A stretch of 64,000 nucleotides of DNA from Paucibacter aquatile. Its GTDB lineage: Bacteria; Pseudomonadota; Gammaproteobacteria; Burkholderiales; Burkholderiaceae_C. Numbering within the stretch: the stretch's first letter is position 1; each line of letters starts with the position of its first letter. The stretch lies in the NCBI RefSeq assembly GCF_002885975.1, contig NZ_POSP01000004.1:310001-374000 (forward strand), written 5' to 3'. The translations under genes and the position numbers were made by a program. The notes below the pieces were generated by a model. It did no database searches. It was not told the origin of the DNA and was given only the letters and a program-made list of their open reading frames with translations. Shown here in pieces: positions 33,451 through 40,322 of this stretch.

Positions 33451-33864
33451 ATGTCCTACCAGTTCTCTGGGTTCCTCGTTGCGATGCCACTACGCCGCCC
33501 GGTTGAATTGCCGGCGGGTGCAGTGTGGCGAGAGATTTCGCTCCCGTTCCGCGGCATTGGCGTTCTGCTTCCGCATACGATCGGCGAGATCCTCAAGGCC
33601 GACCAAATCGCAGACTTTGCCCGCTATCTTGGAATTGCAAACGGCGCCCCCTGGCTGTTCATGCAGTACGACACTTGGGGCGGCGAGATTGACTTCGTTT
33701 TTGGCATGGGCGCCACATCTGCGGGAGCGTTCGGTCCGGTTGAAGAGTCCGCGCGGGGTCAAGTCGAAGCTGTATACCTAGATCTCATGGCTCGGCTTGG
33801 TGTTGGTGCCGATGATGCTCTTGCGTTTAAACCCTTTGAGCGTGGCTACTGGGGCGAGCAATGA
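33451..33864 (+). CDS. Cassette 9 protein, unknown function
   Basis: A 137-residue soluble protein beginning MSYQFSGFLVAMPLRRPVELPAGAVWREI. A conserved-looking centre reads PWLFMQYDTWGGEIDFVFGMG, followed by an acidic helical part and LAFKPFERGYWGEQ at the end. It has no signal peptide. The TGA lies 1 bp before the inverse core of its attC. Function unknown. Confidence 0.74.
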   Translation: MSYQFSGFLVAMPLRRPVELPAGAVWREISLPFRGIGVLLPHTIGEILKADQIADFARYLGIANGAPWLFMQYDTWGGEIDFVFGMGATSAGAFGPVEESARGQVEAVYLDLMARLGVGADDALAFKPFERGYWGEQ

Positions 33865-33865
33865 G

Positions 33866-33976
33866 ACCTAACCCATCGCTCAACCGGATCCGCGACGGCA
33901 TGCCGCTTTCGGGCCTCATTTCATTCTGGCCCTGCAGCGCCATGCCGTCGCGGGCCGGTTAGCTCAAACGTTAGGC
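33866..33976 (+). repeat. attC of cassette 9 (111 bp)
   Basis: Inverse core ACCTAAC at 33866-33872 and core GTTAGGC at 33970-33976. The inner part is close to the 111-bp sites of cassettes 3 and 13, indicating a shared attC family. Confidence 0.88.
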
Positions 33977-34000
33977 CGCACAAGAACGCGATCCTTGCCT

Positions 34001-34354
34001 ATGACCCAAGAATCCTTGCGCCACGAGCGTTGCTGGCTCAATCCGCTACGACTCATAGTCACAGCTTTCGCAGTCGTTCTGAGCCTGCTTTCTGCTTCCT
34101 GTGGCGAAAGTAAGCCGGTTAAATCGTCCGCTCTTCACGTCGACTCTGAAGGCAGGTACACGCTGGACGGAACGAAGGTCGAGCCCTCAAACCTGAAAGA
34201 CGCGCTTAGTTCTCTAGGTAAGTCCGGAAACACCGTCGAGCTTCGCATTCACACCAGAGCCAACAGTAACTATCAGGCGGTCGGACGCGCAGTACAGGCA
34301 GCTCAGGAAGCCCGCATAGACATAGTTGTCTTCGTTGAGGAGCCACTCAAGTGA
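34001..34354 (+). CDS. Cassette 10 predicted lipoprotein with ExbD/TolR-like domain
   Basis: A 117-residue exported protein. A hydrophobic segment (RLIVTAFAVVLSLLSASC) ends in a possible lipobox Cys near residue 34. The remainder (VDSEGRYTLDGTKVEPSNLKDAL, VELRIHTRANSNYQAVGRAVQAAQEARID) resembles the periplasmic domain of ExbD/TolR, which normally follows a transmembrane helix in energy-transducing motor complexes. Here the proton-channel helix with its Asp is replaced by a lipoprotein signal, so it cannot be a normal motor subunit. The similarity is by eye. An upstream TTG two codons earlier is possible. Confidence 0.7.
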   Translation: MTQESLRHERCWLNPLRLIVTAFAVVLSLLSASCGESKPVKSSALHVDSEGRYTLDGTKVEPSNLKDALSSLGKSGNTVELRIHTRANSNYQAVGRAVQAAQEARIDIVVFVEEPLK

Positions 34355-34373
34355 AGCTATCAAGCGCGGTGCG

Positions 34374-34442
34374 GCCTAACCCTTCAATCGAGATGACAAA
34401 CACCGGCAAGCCGGTGTTTGCCTCTCATCTCAAACGTTAGGC
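34374..34442 (+). repeat. attC of cassette 10 (69 bp)
   Basis: Inverse core GCCTAAC at 34374-34380 and core GTTAGGC at 34436-34442. The inner stem is ACACCGGCAAGCCGGTGT, a strong perfect hairpin. Confidence 0.88.
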
Positions 34443-34448
34443 CTCGCC

Positions 34449-35117
34449 GTGCCGACGCTCTTCAAGTACCTGCCTTCCAAATTCCTAGACGCATTCGTAG
34501 GTCAGGGCGAGATCCTTTTCCGCTCTCTTTCCTACTTTCGCAACTACGAAGAGATCAAGGTTCGGGGCGATAGACATGAAGGACGACGGTTGTACCAGCC
34601 GTCGCAAGGCCTGGAGATCACCAAAGTCGATACGGGCGAAAAGTCCCTTCTCCCTTGGGCATTCGAGTCCAGCGTCAAAGATCGAGAGATCTTTGTCTTC
34701 TGCCTAAGTACAAAGTTCTCGGAGGGCTTGGCCAAGGAATTCGGGGCTGATGCATGCGTCTCGATCCACGATCCCGTCGCACTCATTGCCCGCATAAGAG
34801 CTGCTCTAACGCTTCGCAGATGGGTAAAGCATGCTCGCCTGCTGCATCAGCCGGTGGACTACTACTCTCCGAGTGAAGCCCCGTTGGCGGAGTGGGCAGT
34901 GCCAGAGCGAATGGTTATGCGGAAGACAACCGAATACAGCTATCAAAACGAGTACCGTCTCGCCTTTGCCCGTGGAAACGCACTGCAAGTAAACAACGTC
35001 GACGCGTTGATAGCGGCAACTCCGGGATCCTCCGAGCCAACGCTAACGAGCCATCCTGAACAGAAACTCCGAGTTGGAAGCCTAGCGAGAATATGCACAG
35101 TTCAAACATTCGCCTAG
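34449..35117 (+). CDS. Cassette 11 protein, DUF2971-like
   Basis: A 222-residue soluble protein with a GTG start 7 bp after the core. It opens MPTLFKYLPSKFLDAFVGQGEILFRSLSYFRNYEEIKVRGDRHEG and later has TTEYSYQNEYRLAFARGN. The FKY...RSLSYFRNYEE beginning and the YQNEYR segment are reminiscent of the DUF2971 family, whose function is unknown. It is the largest intact cassette gene in the array. Assignment is by motif memory only. Confidence 0.72.
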   Translation: MPTLFKYLPSKFLDAFVGQGEILFRSLSYFRNYEEIKVRGDRHEGRRLYQPSQGLEITKVDTGEKSLLPWAFESSVKDREIFVFCLSTKFSEGLAKEFGADACVSIHDPVALIARIRAALTLRRWVKHARLLHQPVDYYSPSEAPLAEWAVPERMVMRKTTEYSYQNEYRLAFARGNALQVNNVDALIAATPGSSEPTLTSHPEQKLRVGSLARICTVQTFA

Positions 35118-35121
35118 CGAG

Positions 35122-35193
35122 GCCTAACCCTTCCATCGAGAGGGACGCCCAAAGGCTAGCGCCTTTGGTCGCCCCTCATGTCAAACGTTGGGC
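35122..35193 (+). repeat. attC of cassette 11 (72 bp)
   Basis: Inverse core GCCTAAC at 35122-35128 and core GTTGGGC at 35187-35193. The hairpin arms are CCAAAGGCTAGCGCCTTTGG. Confidence 0.87.
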
Positions 35194-35201
35194 GTCAACA
35201 G

Positions 35202-35498
35202 ATGCACATCACTGAACTCGAACCGCTGCGGAAGAAGGTCATAGTCCTTCGCGGGAATACTTCCACCCGCGACATCGCTGCCTTCGTCGAGGAACTCGTT
35301 GAGCGGGCCAATACGCCAGCAATGGCTCAAAGTGCCTGCGACAGAGTCATCAGCATGTGTAACCCAAAGGCTTGGGGCGACAGGCTTGTCGAAGGGTTTG
35401 GTGATGATTTCCTTGCTTGGCAATCGTTCTTGGGCGAACTCAGTGATCTTGCCAAGCAGTGCGGGCAAGCCATCTACGACAACAGGCATAGGGCATAG
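35202..35498 (+). CDS. Cassette 12 protein, unknown function (3' end abuts an IS)
   Basis: A 98-residue mostly helical protein starting MHITELEPLRKKVIVLRGNT. It ends DLAKQCGQAIYDNRHRA with a TAG immediately before the left end of an IS3-type element. It is unclear whether this stop is native, because the attC expected after the gene is missing. The gene begins 8 bp after the core of the previous attC. Function unknown. Confidence 0.65.
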   Translation: MHITELEPLRKKVIVLRGNTSTRDIAAFVEELVERANTPAMAQSACDRVISMCNPKAWGDRLVEGFGDDFLAWQSFLGELSDLAKQCGQAIYDNRHRA

Positions 35499-35546
35499 TG
35501 AATCGCCCCGGGTTTTGAGGAGGCTCCAACTCTGGAGAATGGAGCC

Positions 35547-35870
35547 ATGAAGAAGTCCCCGAAGTTTTCGCCCGAGGTGCGTGAGCGTGCCGTGCGCATG
35601 GTGCTGGAGCACCGAGCAGAACATCCGTCGCAGTGGGCGGCCATCGAATCCATCGCCGACAAGATCGGCTGCGTGCCGCAGACCTTGCACACCTGGGTCA
35701 AGCAGCACGAGGTCGATGCCGGCCAGCGAGACGGTGTCTCGACTGCGGAGGCTCAGCGCATCAAGGAACTGGAACGAGAGGTGCGCGAGCTGCGCAAGGC
35801 CAACGAGATTCTGAAGCTGGCCAGCGCGTTTTTCGCCCAGGCGGAGCTCGACCGCCGCATCAAGTCCTGA
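35547..35870 (+). CDS. IS3-family transposase OrfA
   Basis: A 107-residue DNA-binding subunit. It has an N-terminal helix-turn-helix (FSPEVRERAVRMVLEHR...SIADKIGCVPQTLHTWVKQHE) and a C-terminal leucine-zipper-like helix (RIKELEREVRELRKANEILKLASAFF). The gene is followed in the -1 frame by orfB. A T-run in its 3' part (GCGTTTTTCGCC) is a candidate slippage site for making the OrfAB fusion transposase. Confidence 0.9.
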   Translation: MKKSPKFSPEVRERAVRMVLEHRAEHPSQWAAIESIADKIGCVPQTLHTWVKQHEVDAGQRDGVSTAEAQRIKELEREVRELRKANEILKLASAFFAQAELDRRIKS

Positions 35871-36766
35871 AGGCGTTCATCGACCAGCACCGCCAGCAGC
35901 TTGGGGTCGAGCCGATCTGCCGCGTCCTGCAGATTGCCCCATCGGCTTACTGGCGCCACGTCGCTTGTCAGCGCAGCCCGGCCTTGCGCTCTTTGCGAGC
36001 CCAGCGCGATGTGCAACTGCTACCGCAGGTGCAGCGCGTCTGGCAGGCCAACCATCAGGTCTACGGCGCCGAGAAGGTCTGGCGCCAGCTCAACCGCGAA
36101 GGCGTCGCCGTGGCGCGCTGCACCGTCGAGCGGCTGATGCGCCAGCTCGGGCTGCAGGGTGTGCGCCGAGGCAAGGCCGTGCGCACCACCATTCCCGATC
36201 CCAAGGCGCCATGCCCGTTGGACCGCGTCAATCGGCAGTTCCGGGCCGAGCGGCCGAACCAGCTGTGGGTCTCGGACTTCACCTATGTCTCAACCTGGCA
36301 GGGCTGGGTGTATGTAGCGTTCGTCATCGACGTGTTCAGCCGGCGCATCGTGGGTTGGCGTCAGAGCAGTTCGATGCACACCGAGTTCGTACTCGACGCA
36401 TTGGAGCAGGCGCTGTACGACCGCAAGCCGTCCGATGGCCTGGTGCATCACTCCGACCGTGGGTCGCAATACGTGTCTATCCGCTACAGCGAGCGGTTGG
36501 CCGAGGCCGGAATCGAGCCCTCAGTGGGTTCCAAGGGCGACAGCTACGACAACGCACTGGCCGAGACCATCAACGGGCTGTACAAGGCCGAGGTCATTCA
36601 CCGGCGCGGGCCTTGGAAGACCAAGCAGGCGGTGGAACTGGCAACACTGGAATGGGTCGCCTGGTTCAACCATCACCGGCTGATGGGGCCGCTGGGCCAT
36701 GTGCCGCCTGCTGAGTTCGAAGCCAATTACCATCGTCACCGCGCTGGTCAGGCCGCGACCGCCTGA
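35867..36766 (+). CDS. IS3-family transposase OrfB (DDE integrase)
   Basis: About 299 residues in the -1 frame relative to orfA. The catalytic triad is visible: Asp in LWVSDFTYVS, Asp in HHSDRGSQYVS and Glu in NALAETINGLYKAEVIH. The HTH_21 region (VYGAEKVWRQLNREG) precedes it. No good independent start exists near the 5' end, so translation probably depends on programmed frameshifting from orfA. The reading frame is intact. Confidence 0.9.
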   Translation: MKAFIDQHRQQLGVEPICRVLQIAPSAYWRHVACQRSPALRSLRAQRDVQLLPQVQRVWQANHQVYGAEKVWRQLNREGVAVARCTVERLMRQLGLQGVRRGKAVRTTIPDPKAPCPLDRVNRQFRAERPNQLWVSDFTYVSTWQGWVYVAFVIDVFSRRIVGWRQSSSMHTEFVLDALEQALYDRKPSDGLVHHSDRGSQYVSIRYSERLAEAGIEPSVGSKGDSYDNALAETINGLYKAEVIHRRGPWKTKQAVELATLEWVAWFNHHRLMGPLGHVPPAEFEANYHRHRAGQAATA

Positions 36767-36814
36767 CTTAAACCAACAGGCCTCCTCGGAACCCGGGGCG
36801 ATTCATTACTCTCG

Positions 36815-37087
36815 GTGGCCGCTATCGTAAATGAACCGTTAGTGAAAAGCTCAAGACCCATCGGTTCGGTACCGCGTCTAACAAAGGATCAGATTCAAAA
36901 GGGCGTTGCGGATGGCGCGCTCTGCGTGGATGCCAAGGGCTTGGCAAATTCTCGTGGAGCCCTTATCAACCACGACGGGAAGATGTATCGCTGCGTCAAG
37001 GCTTACGGTGAAAGCTTTAGTGAGCGTAAGGCATTGGTTTGGGTTGAGGTACTGCTTAGAGACGGTAAGGTTGCAGTCGCCGACTAA
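36815..37087 (+). CDS. Cassette 13 protein, unknown function, 5' end uncertain
   Basis: A frame of up to 90 codons opens with GTG at 36815, 10 bp after the IS3 element; GTG 36843 (VKSSRPIGSVPRL) is an alternative. The product is small and soluble with INHDGKMYRCVKAYGESFSERKALVWVEVLLRD. The 5' cassette core expected before the gene is absent, so the original start may have been removed with the IS insertion. Function unknown. Confidence 0.55.
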   Translation: MAAIVNEPLVKSSRPIGSVPRLTKDQIQKGVADGALCVDAKGLANSRGALINHDGKMYRCVKAYGESFSERKALVWVEVLLRDGKVAVAD

Positions 37088-37096
37088 CCTCATGAG

Positions 37097-37207
37097 GCCT
37101 ACCTACTTTCTCAACCGAACCCGTGACGGCATGACATCTTCGGGGCTCATTTCGTTCTGGCCCTGTGGCGTCCTGCCGTCGTGGGCTGGTTAGATCAAAC
37201 GTTAGGT
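37097..37207 (+). repeat. attC of cassette 13 (111 bp), degenerate inverse core
   Basis: The site aligns with the 111-bp attC of cassettes 3 and 9. The inverse core reads GCCTACC (37097-37103) instead of GCCTAAC, so recombination may be impaired. The core is GTTAGGT at 37201-37207. Confidence 0.78.
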
Positions 37208-37210
37208 GTC

Positions 37211-37414
37211 ATGAATGGCAAAAGTTTCAATCGTCTGCCTATTCAGGGGCGCATGCTCTTGGTGTTGTTCGTCTGTATCGCGTGCTACGCGCTCTTGGAG
37301 TTGAAGGGCGGGTTTGACTTCTCTTCGCTAGCTGAATCAACCTGCAAGATGCTCGGAATGCGTGATGGGCATCAGGCTGGTAGCAGCGCCTGGGTCGCAG
37401 GCAGCTTGCACTGA
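37211..37414 (+). CDS. Cassette 14 protein, membrane-anchored, 3' end truncated
   Basis: A 67-codon frame begins 3 bp after the core: MNGKSFNRLPIQGRMLLVLFVCIACYALLELKGGFDF, with one hydrophobic segment at about 15-31. After about residue 50 the frame appears to run into the decayed IS110 copy (no attC follows), so the native C-terminus has probably been replaced. This is the last recognisable cassette. Confidence 0.5.
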   Translation: MNGKSFNRLPIQGRMLLVLFVCIACYALLELKGGFDFSSLAESTCKMLGMRDGHQAGSSAWVAGSLH

Positions 37415-37975
37415 GGAACAGGCGGCACATGCGCGGGGTCGTAGTCGATGCCCCGCGTCAGCACCGCCCACTGAATGCGGGCGTTCTTGTTGGCCAACGC
37501 CAACAGAGCTTTCTGCCACTGGAGTTCTGGCTCGGAACCAAGCCCACCCAGACGCTGAACTGGCGCGCACTTTTGAACTGGCGCATGTCACCGACGGCGG
37601 TCACCAAGGCTGAAGCGGTGAGATCGCTTACACCGTGCAACTGCGCGGTACGAGCGGAGGCCTGATCGGCACGCACATGCTGCTTGATCTGTTGGTTACA
37701 CCAGGCGATTTCATCGTGCAGCCCGCGCCAATGCGCCTGTGCTCGCTGCAATGCCTAGCGCATCACGCCGGGCAGATCGTTGCTGGCGTCTTCCAGCACA
37801 TCGTTGAGTACACGACGCAAGGCATCAGGGCTTTGCAGGAAGACCAGCCCAAACTCAGCCAGCCAGTGCGTTCGTGCTTGCTTCAACGGCAGCAGCATCA
37901 GGCCGGGTAATTTGCTGCTGAATTCTTCCGGCACGTCGCTGGGCACATGTTCCATCCGATCTGCTTACGGCGCCG
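37370..37975 (-). pseudogene. Decayed IS110-family transposase
   Basis: Minus-strand pieces read LAEFGLVFLQSPDALRRVLNDVLEDASNDLPGVMR, then after an in-frame TAG ALQRAQAHWRGLHDEIAWCNQQ...LVTAVGDMRQFKSARQFSVWVGLVPSQNSSG, and then jump to KLCWRWPTRTPAFSG in another frame. This is the middle and C-terminal part of an IS110-type transposase with a premature stop, an internal deletion, a frameshift and no N-terminus. It marks the right limit of the array. It is a different element from the intact IS110 copy at 31.4-32.9 kb. Confidence 0.75.
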
Positions 37976-38175
37976 CGTTTCGACTCGCTTCGCTTCGCAA
38001 GAAGCGGGTCGCAAGTTTCCAGACCGTCCTCCACAGTCCAGGTCTCGCATTGCATCGCATCGCACTGAATCGCGTTGCTTCGCATCACCCTTCGTCGCCT
38101 TGCCTGGTGTGGGCGCAGGAGCAGGGCTGGTGCGTGGATGCAAATTTTCACAGGATCTAGGAGGCTTCATTCAGT
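37976..38175 (+). other. 200-bp region with short simple repeats, no gene
   Basis: Between the IS110 relic and the next gene there are clusters of TCGCTTCGCTTCGC and TGCATCGCATCGCA motifs (about 37985-38090) but no credible ORF. A Shine-Dalgarno AGGAGG at about 38159-38164 belongs to the SDR gene. Confidence 0.6.
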
Positions 38176-38940
38176 ATGGCGGCTTTGATGAACAAGGTGG
38201 CGATCGTCACCGGGGCGAGTTCGGGGATTGGGCGCGCGGCGGCGCTGTTGTTCGCGCGAGAAGGGGCGAGGGTGCTGGTGGCGGCGCGGCGAGAGGAGCC
38301 GCTTCAAGCCCTGGTCGAGGAGATTGCGAGCGCAGGCGGTCAGGCAGTGGCGATGGCAGGGGATGTGAGTGACGAAGCCGTGGCGCGCGAGCTGGTGGCG
38401 CGTGCGTGCGCCCAGTTCGGCGGGCTGGATGTGGCCTTCAACAATGCGGGGATTCTGGGTGAGATGGCGGCGGCGCCGGATTTGCCTCTTTCCGCTTGGG
38501 AAGCCACTTTACGGACCAATCTGACGAGCGCGTTTTTGGCGGCCAAGTTCCAACTGCCGGCGCTGGCGGCGCGTGGCGGCGGTTCGCTGATCTTCACATC
38601 GAGTTTTGTCGGCCACACCGTGGGCTTTCCAGGCATGTCGGCCTATGCGGCCAGCAAGTCAGGACTGATCGGGCTGACGCAGTGCCTGGCCAGCGAATGG
38701 GGAGCACAGGGCATTCGGGTCAACGCCTTGTTGCCGGGCGGCACGGACACGCCCATGGGCCGACATGTGGCCAACACGCCAGAGGCCATGGCCCAGGTGC
38801 AGGGCCTGCACGCGCTGCGGCGCCTGGCCCATCCGGACGAGGTGGCCCGTTCGGCGCTGTACTTGGCTTCGGACGCTTCGCGCTTCACCACGGGCACTGC
38901 TTTGCTGGTGGACGGGGGCGTGTCGATTCACCGGGGTTGA
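38176..38940 (+). CDS. SDR-family oxidoreductase
   Basis: A 254-residue classical short-chain dehydrogenase. The cofactor motif TGASSGIG is near residues 13-20, NNAG near 92, and the catalytic Ser-Tyr-Lys in SSFVGHTVGFPGMSAYAASKSG. The C-terminus has the usual LASDASRFTTGTALLVDGG. AGGAGG lies about 12 nt before the ATG; the ATG at 38188 is an alternative. It is the first ordinary chromosomal gene after the integron. Its substrate is unknown. Confidence 0.9.
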   Translation: MAALMNKVAIVTGASSGIGRAAALLFAREGARVLVAARREEPLQALVEEIASAGGQAVAMAGDVSDEAVARELVARACAQFGGLDVAFNNAGILGEMAAAPDLPLSAWEATLRTNLTSAFLAAKFQLPALAARGGGSLIFTSSFVGHTVGFPGMSAYAASKSGLIGLTQCLASEWGAQGIRVNALLPGGTDTPMGRHVANTPEAMAQVQGLHALRRLAHPDEVARSALYLASDASRFTTGTALLVDGGVSIHRG

Positions 38941-39171
38941 GAGCGGGGGGATGGAGCGGCATCCGGCCCATGAGAGAGACCGGGGTGGCTGTTTGCGAGG
39001 CCCATCTTCAGCCGGCGTGTCTGGCTTTATGCTCGTCGGGGCGACGTGCGCGGCGCGTTCGTCTGGAGGCCACCCTCGATCGTTTTGAGTTTTTGCTTTT
39101 TGTTTTTCGGTACCGGGCTCTCGCCGCGCCTACGGATCGCCAGTCATTTTTGCTCTTTCCCTTTCAAGCCC

Positions 39172-39594
39172 ATGCTCTTGCGCATCCATCACGTCGCCAT
39201 CATTTGCTCGGATTACGCCGTGTCCAAGCGCTTCTATACCGAAGTGCTGGGGCTGCGGGTGCTGGCCGAGCAGTACCGGGCGGAGCGACAGTCTTACAAA
39301 CTCGATCTGGCGTTGCCGGATGGGGGGCAGATCGAGCTGTTCTCGTTTCCAGGCGCGCCCGCGCGGCCCTCATATCCTGAGGCGCAGGGTTTGCGCCATC
39401 TTGCGTTTGAGGTTGAGGATGTGCATGCCTGCTGCGCAGCCTTGCGGGCGCAAGGTGTGGCTGTCGAACCGATCCGTTTGGACGCCCACACGCAGCGGCG
39501 TTTCAGCTTCTTTGCGGACCCGGACGGGCTGCCTCTGGAGCTGTATGAGCGCTCGGTCCGGGAGGAAGTGGAGCCGGGCCAGCCCAGCGCCTGA
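39172..39594 (+). CDS. VOC-fold metalloprotein (glyoxalase-like, YaeR group)
   Basis: A 140-residue vicinal-oxygen-chelate protein. It starts MLLRIHHVAIICSDYAVSKRFYTEVLG and has QGLRHLAFEVEDVHACCAALRAQGV and FFADPDGLPLELYE, giving the usual metal-ligand positions (His, Glu, His, Glu) of the fold. The short YaeR-type members have no firmly assigned reaction. It stands alone, 231 bp after the SDR gene. That gap has T-rich tracts (TTTGAGTTTTTGCTTTTTG) but no other gene. Confidence 0.85.
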   Translation: MLLRIHHVAIICSDYAVSKRFYTEVLGLRVLAEQYRAERQSYKLDLALPDGGQIELFSFPGAPARPSYPEAQGLRHLAFEVEDVHACCAALRAQGVAVEPIRLDAHTQRRFSFFADPDGLPLELYERSVREEVEPGQPSA

Positions 39595-39641
39595 GGGCGC
39601 GGATGCTCTGGTGAGCGATGGGAGGGCGGGGCGGCGGGCGC

Positions 39642-39965
39642 TCAGTCTTCGTGATGTTCGTCACCGCTTGCGGGGCTGGCTGCGCGTGGTTTGCGCACGC
39701 CGGGCTTGGCAATCAGTTCGACGTAAAAGCTCTCCGCCTTCTCCGCGGCATAGGCATTGATGCGCTCGGTCAGCGCGCCTGGGTGGATGGACTCGGCCGT
39801 GGCGGCGCTGCTGCCGAACTTGCAGTCGAAATCCCAAAAGTCCACGCCAGCGGGGCGGGGCTTGTTCTGCTCGCGCTTGATGTATTTACGGATCTCGTGC
39901 TTGGTGGCTTCGAGCAGGCGGTCGGGGTGCTTGCCTTCGACGTGGAGGGGGTAGGTTTTTTTCAA
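39642..39965 (-). CDS. DUF6172-like conserved protein
   Basis: A 107-residue protein. Starting at the TTG at 39965 it reads KKTYPLHVEGKHPDRLLEATKHEIRKYIKREQNKPRP, followed by VDFWDFDCKFG, a signature shared by small conserved proteobacterial proteins annotated as DUF6172. No function is known. The C-terminal tail is variable (Pro/Ala/Ser and a His/Glu/Asp-rich end). It converges on the VOC gene. Confidence 0.75.
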   Translation of the reverse strand: MKKTYPLHVEGKHPDRLLEATKHEIRKYIKREQNKPRPAGVDFWDFDCKFGSSAATAESIHPGALTERINAYAAEKAESFYVELIAKPGVRKPRAASPASGDEHHED

Positions 39966-40322
39966 GTGGGCTTTCTGGGCAAGTAGTGCCGGCCCGGGCG
40001 ATGAGCGCACGGCGATGGCGAAACAGGGCGCGATTATCCCCTGGAGGCGCCCGCCAGTCGTCATGGAGCTTTTGCGCCGGGCTTGCCCTTCGATTCGGCG
40101 CTTCGGTGCCGGGGTTTGGGTCGATACTGGACTCAGAATAGCGCCAGCCGCCTTGGCCGAGGACGTATGGGGTTCCCCGTGGCGCCCGGCGCGGCGATGG
40201 CAGCGCCGGTTCATCAAGGCATCATCATCGGCAACTTCTTTTTCTATCTCCAGGACGAGCAGCAGCAGATGGCGCACGACAGGCTGGGGGCCATGCGGGC
40301 CGGGGCACAGAGGACAGGGGGC
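39966..40322 (+). other. 357-bp intergenic region without a recognised gene
   Basis: This stretch separates the DUF6172-like gene from the first diguanylate cyclase gene. Plus-strand sequence is open in the frame of the cyclase, but the encoded residues are low in conservation marks and precede a clear signal peptide. I therefore treat it as leader and promoter DNA. No terminator, palindrome or RNA gene was seen. Confidence 0.5.

Larger units (their letters stand above)
35499..36805 (+). mobile_element. IS3-family insertion sequence
   Basis: A 1307-bp element bounded by inverted repeats starting TGAATCGCCCCGGGTT on the left and ending in the complement (AACCCGGGGCGATTCA) on the right, with GAGGAGGC-like inner parts. 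It encodes orfA and orfB in overlapping frames. The flanking triplets (TAG left, TTA right) do not form a target duplication. The attC of cassette 12 and the start of cassette 13 are also missing, so an adjacent deletion probably followed insertion. Confidence 0.88.
28118..37414 (+). other. Integron cassette array (about 14 cassettes)
   Basis: Head-to-tail short plus-strand genes are each followed by an attC site with paired inverse core (RYYYAAC-type) and core (GTTRRRY-type). The cassettes with both ends intact obey the rule that the inverse core of a cassette's attC complements that cassette's own 5' heptamer. attC lengths fall in classes of 57, 69-72, 84 and 111 bp. The array is interrupted by an IS110-type and an IS3-type element and ends in a decayed IS110 copy. 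Composition is lower in GC than the rest of the window. Confidence 0.9.

Noticed and set aside
35496..36808. Target-site duplication of the IS3-type element
   Set aside because: The flanking triplets are TAG and TTA, so no duplication is present.
36840..36850. GTTAGTG near the start of cassette 13 as a possible cassette core
   Set aside because: It lacks the upstream attC stem and the usual CAAAC context, and its complement does not match the inverse core at 37097.
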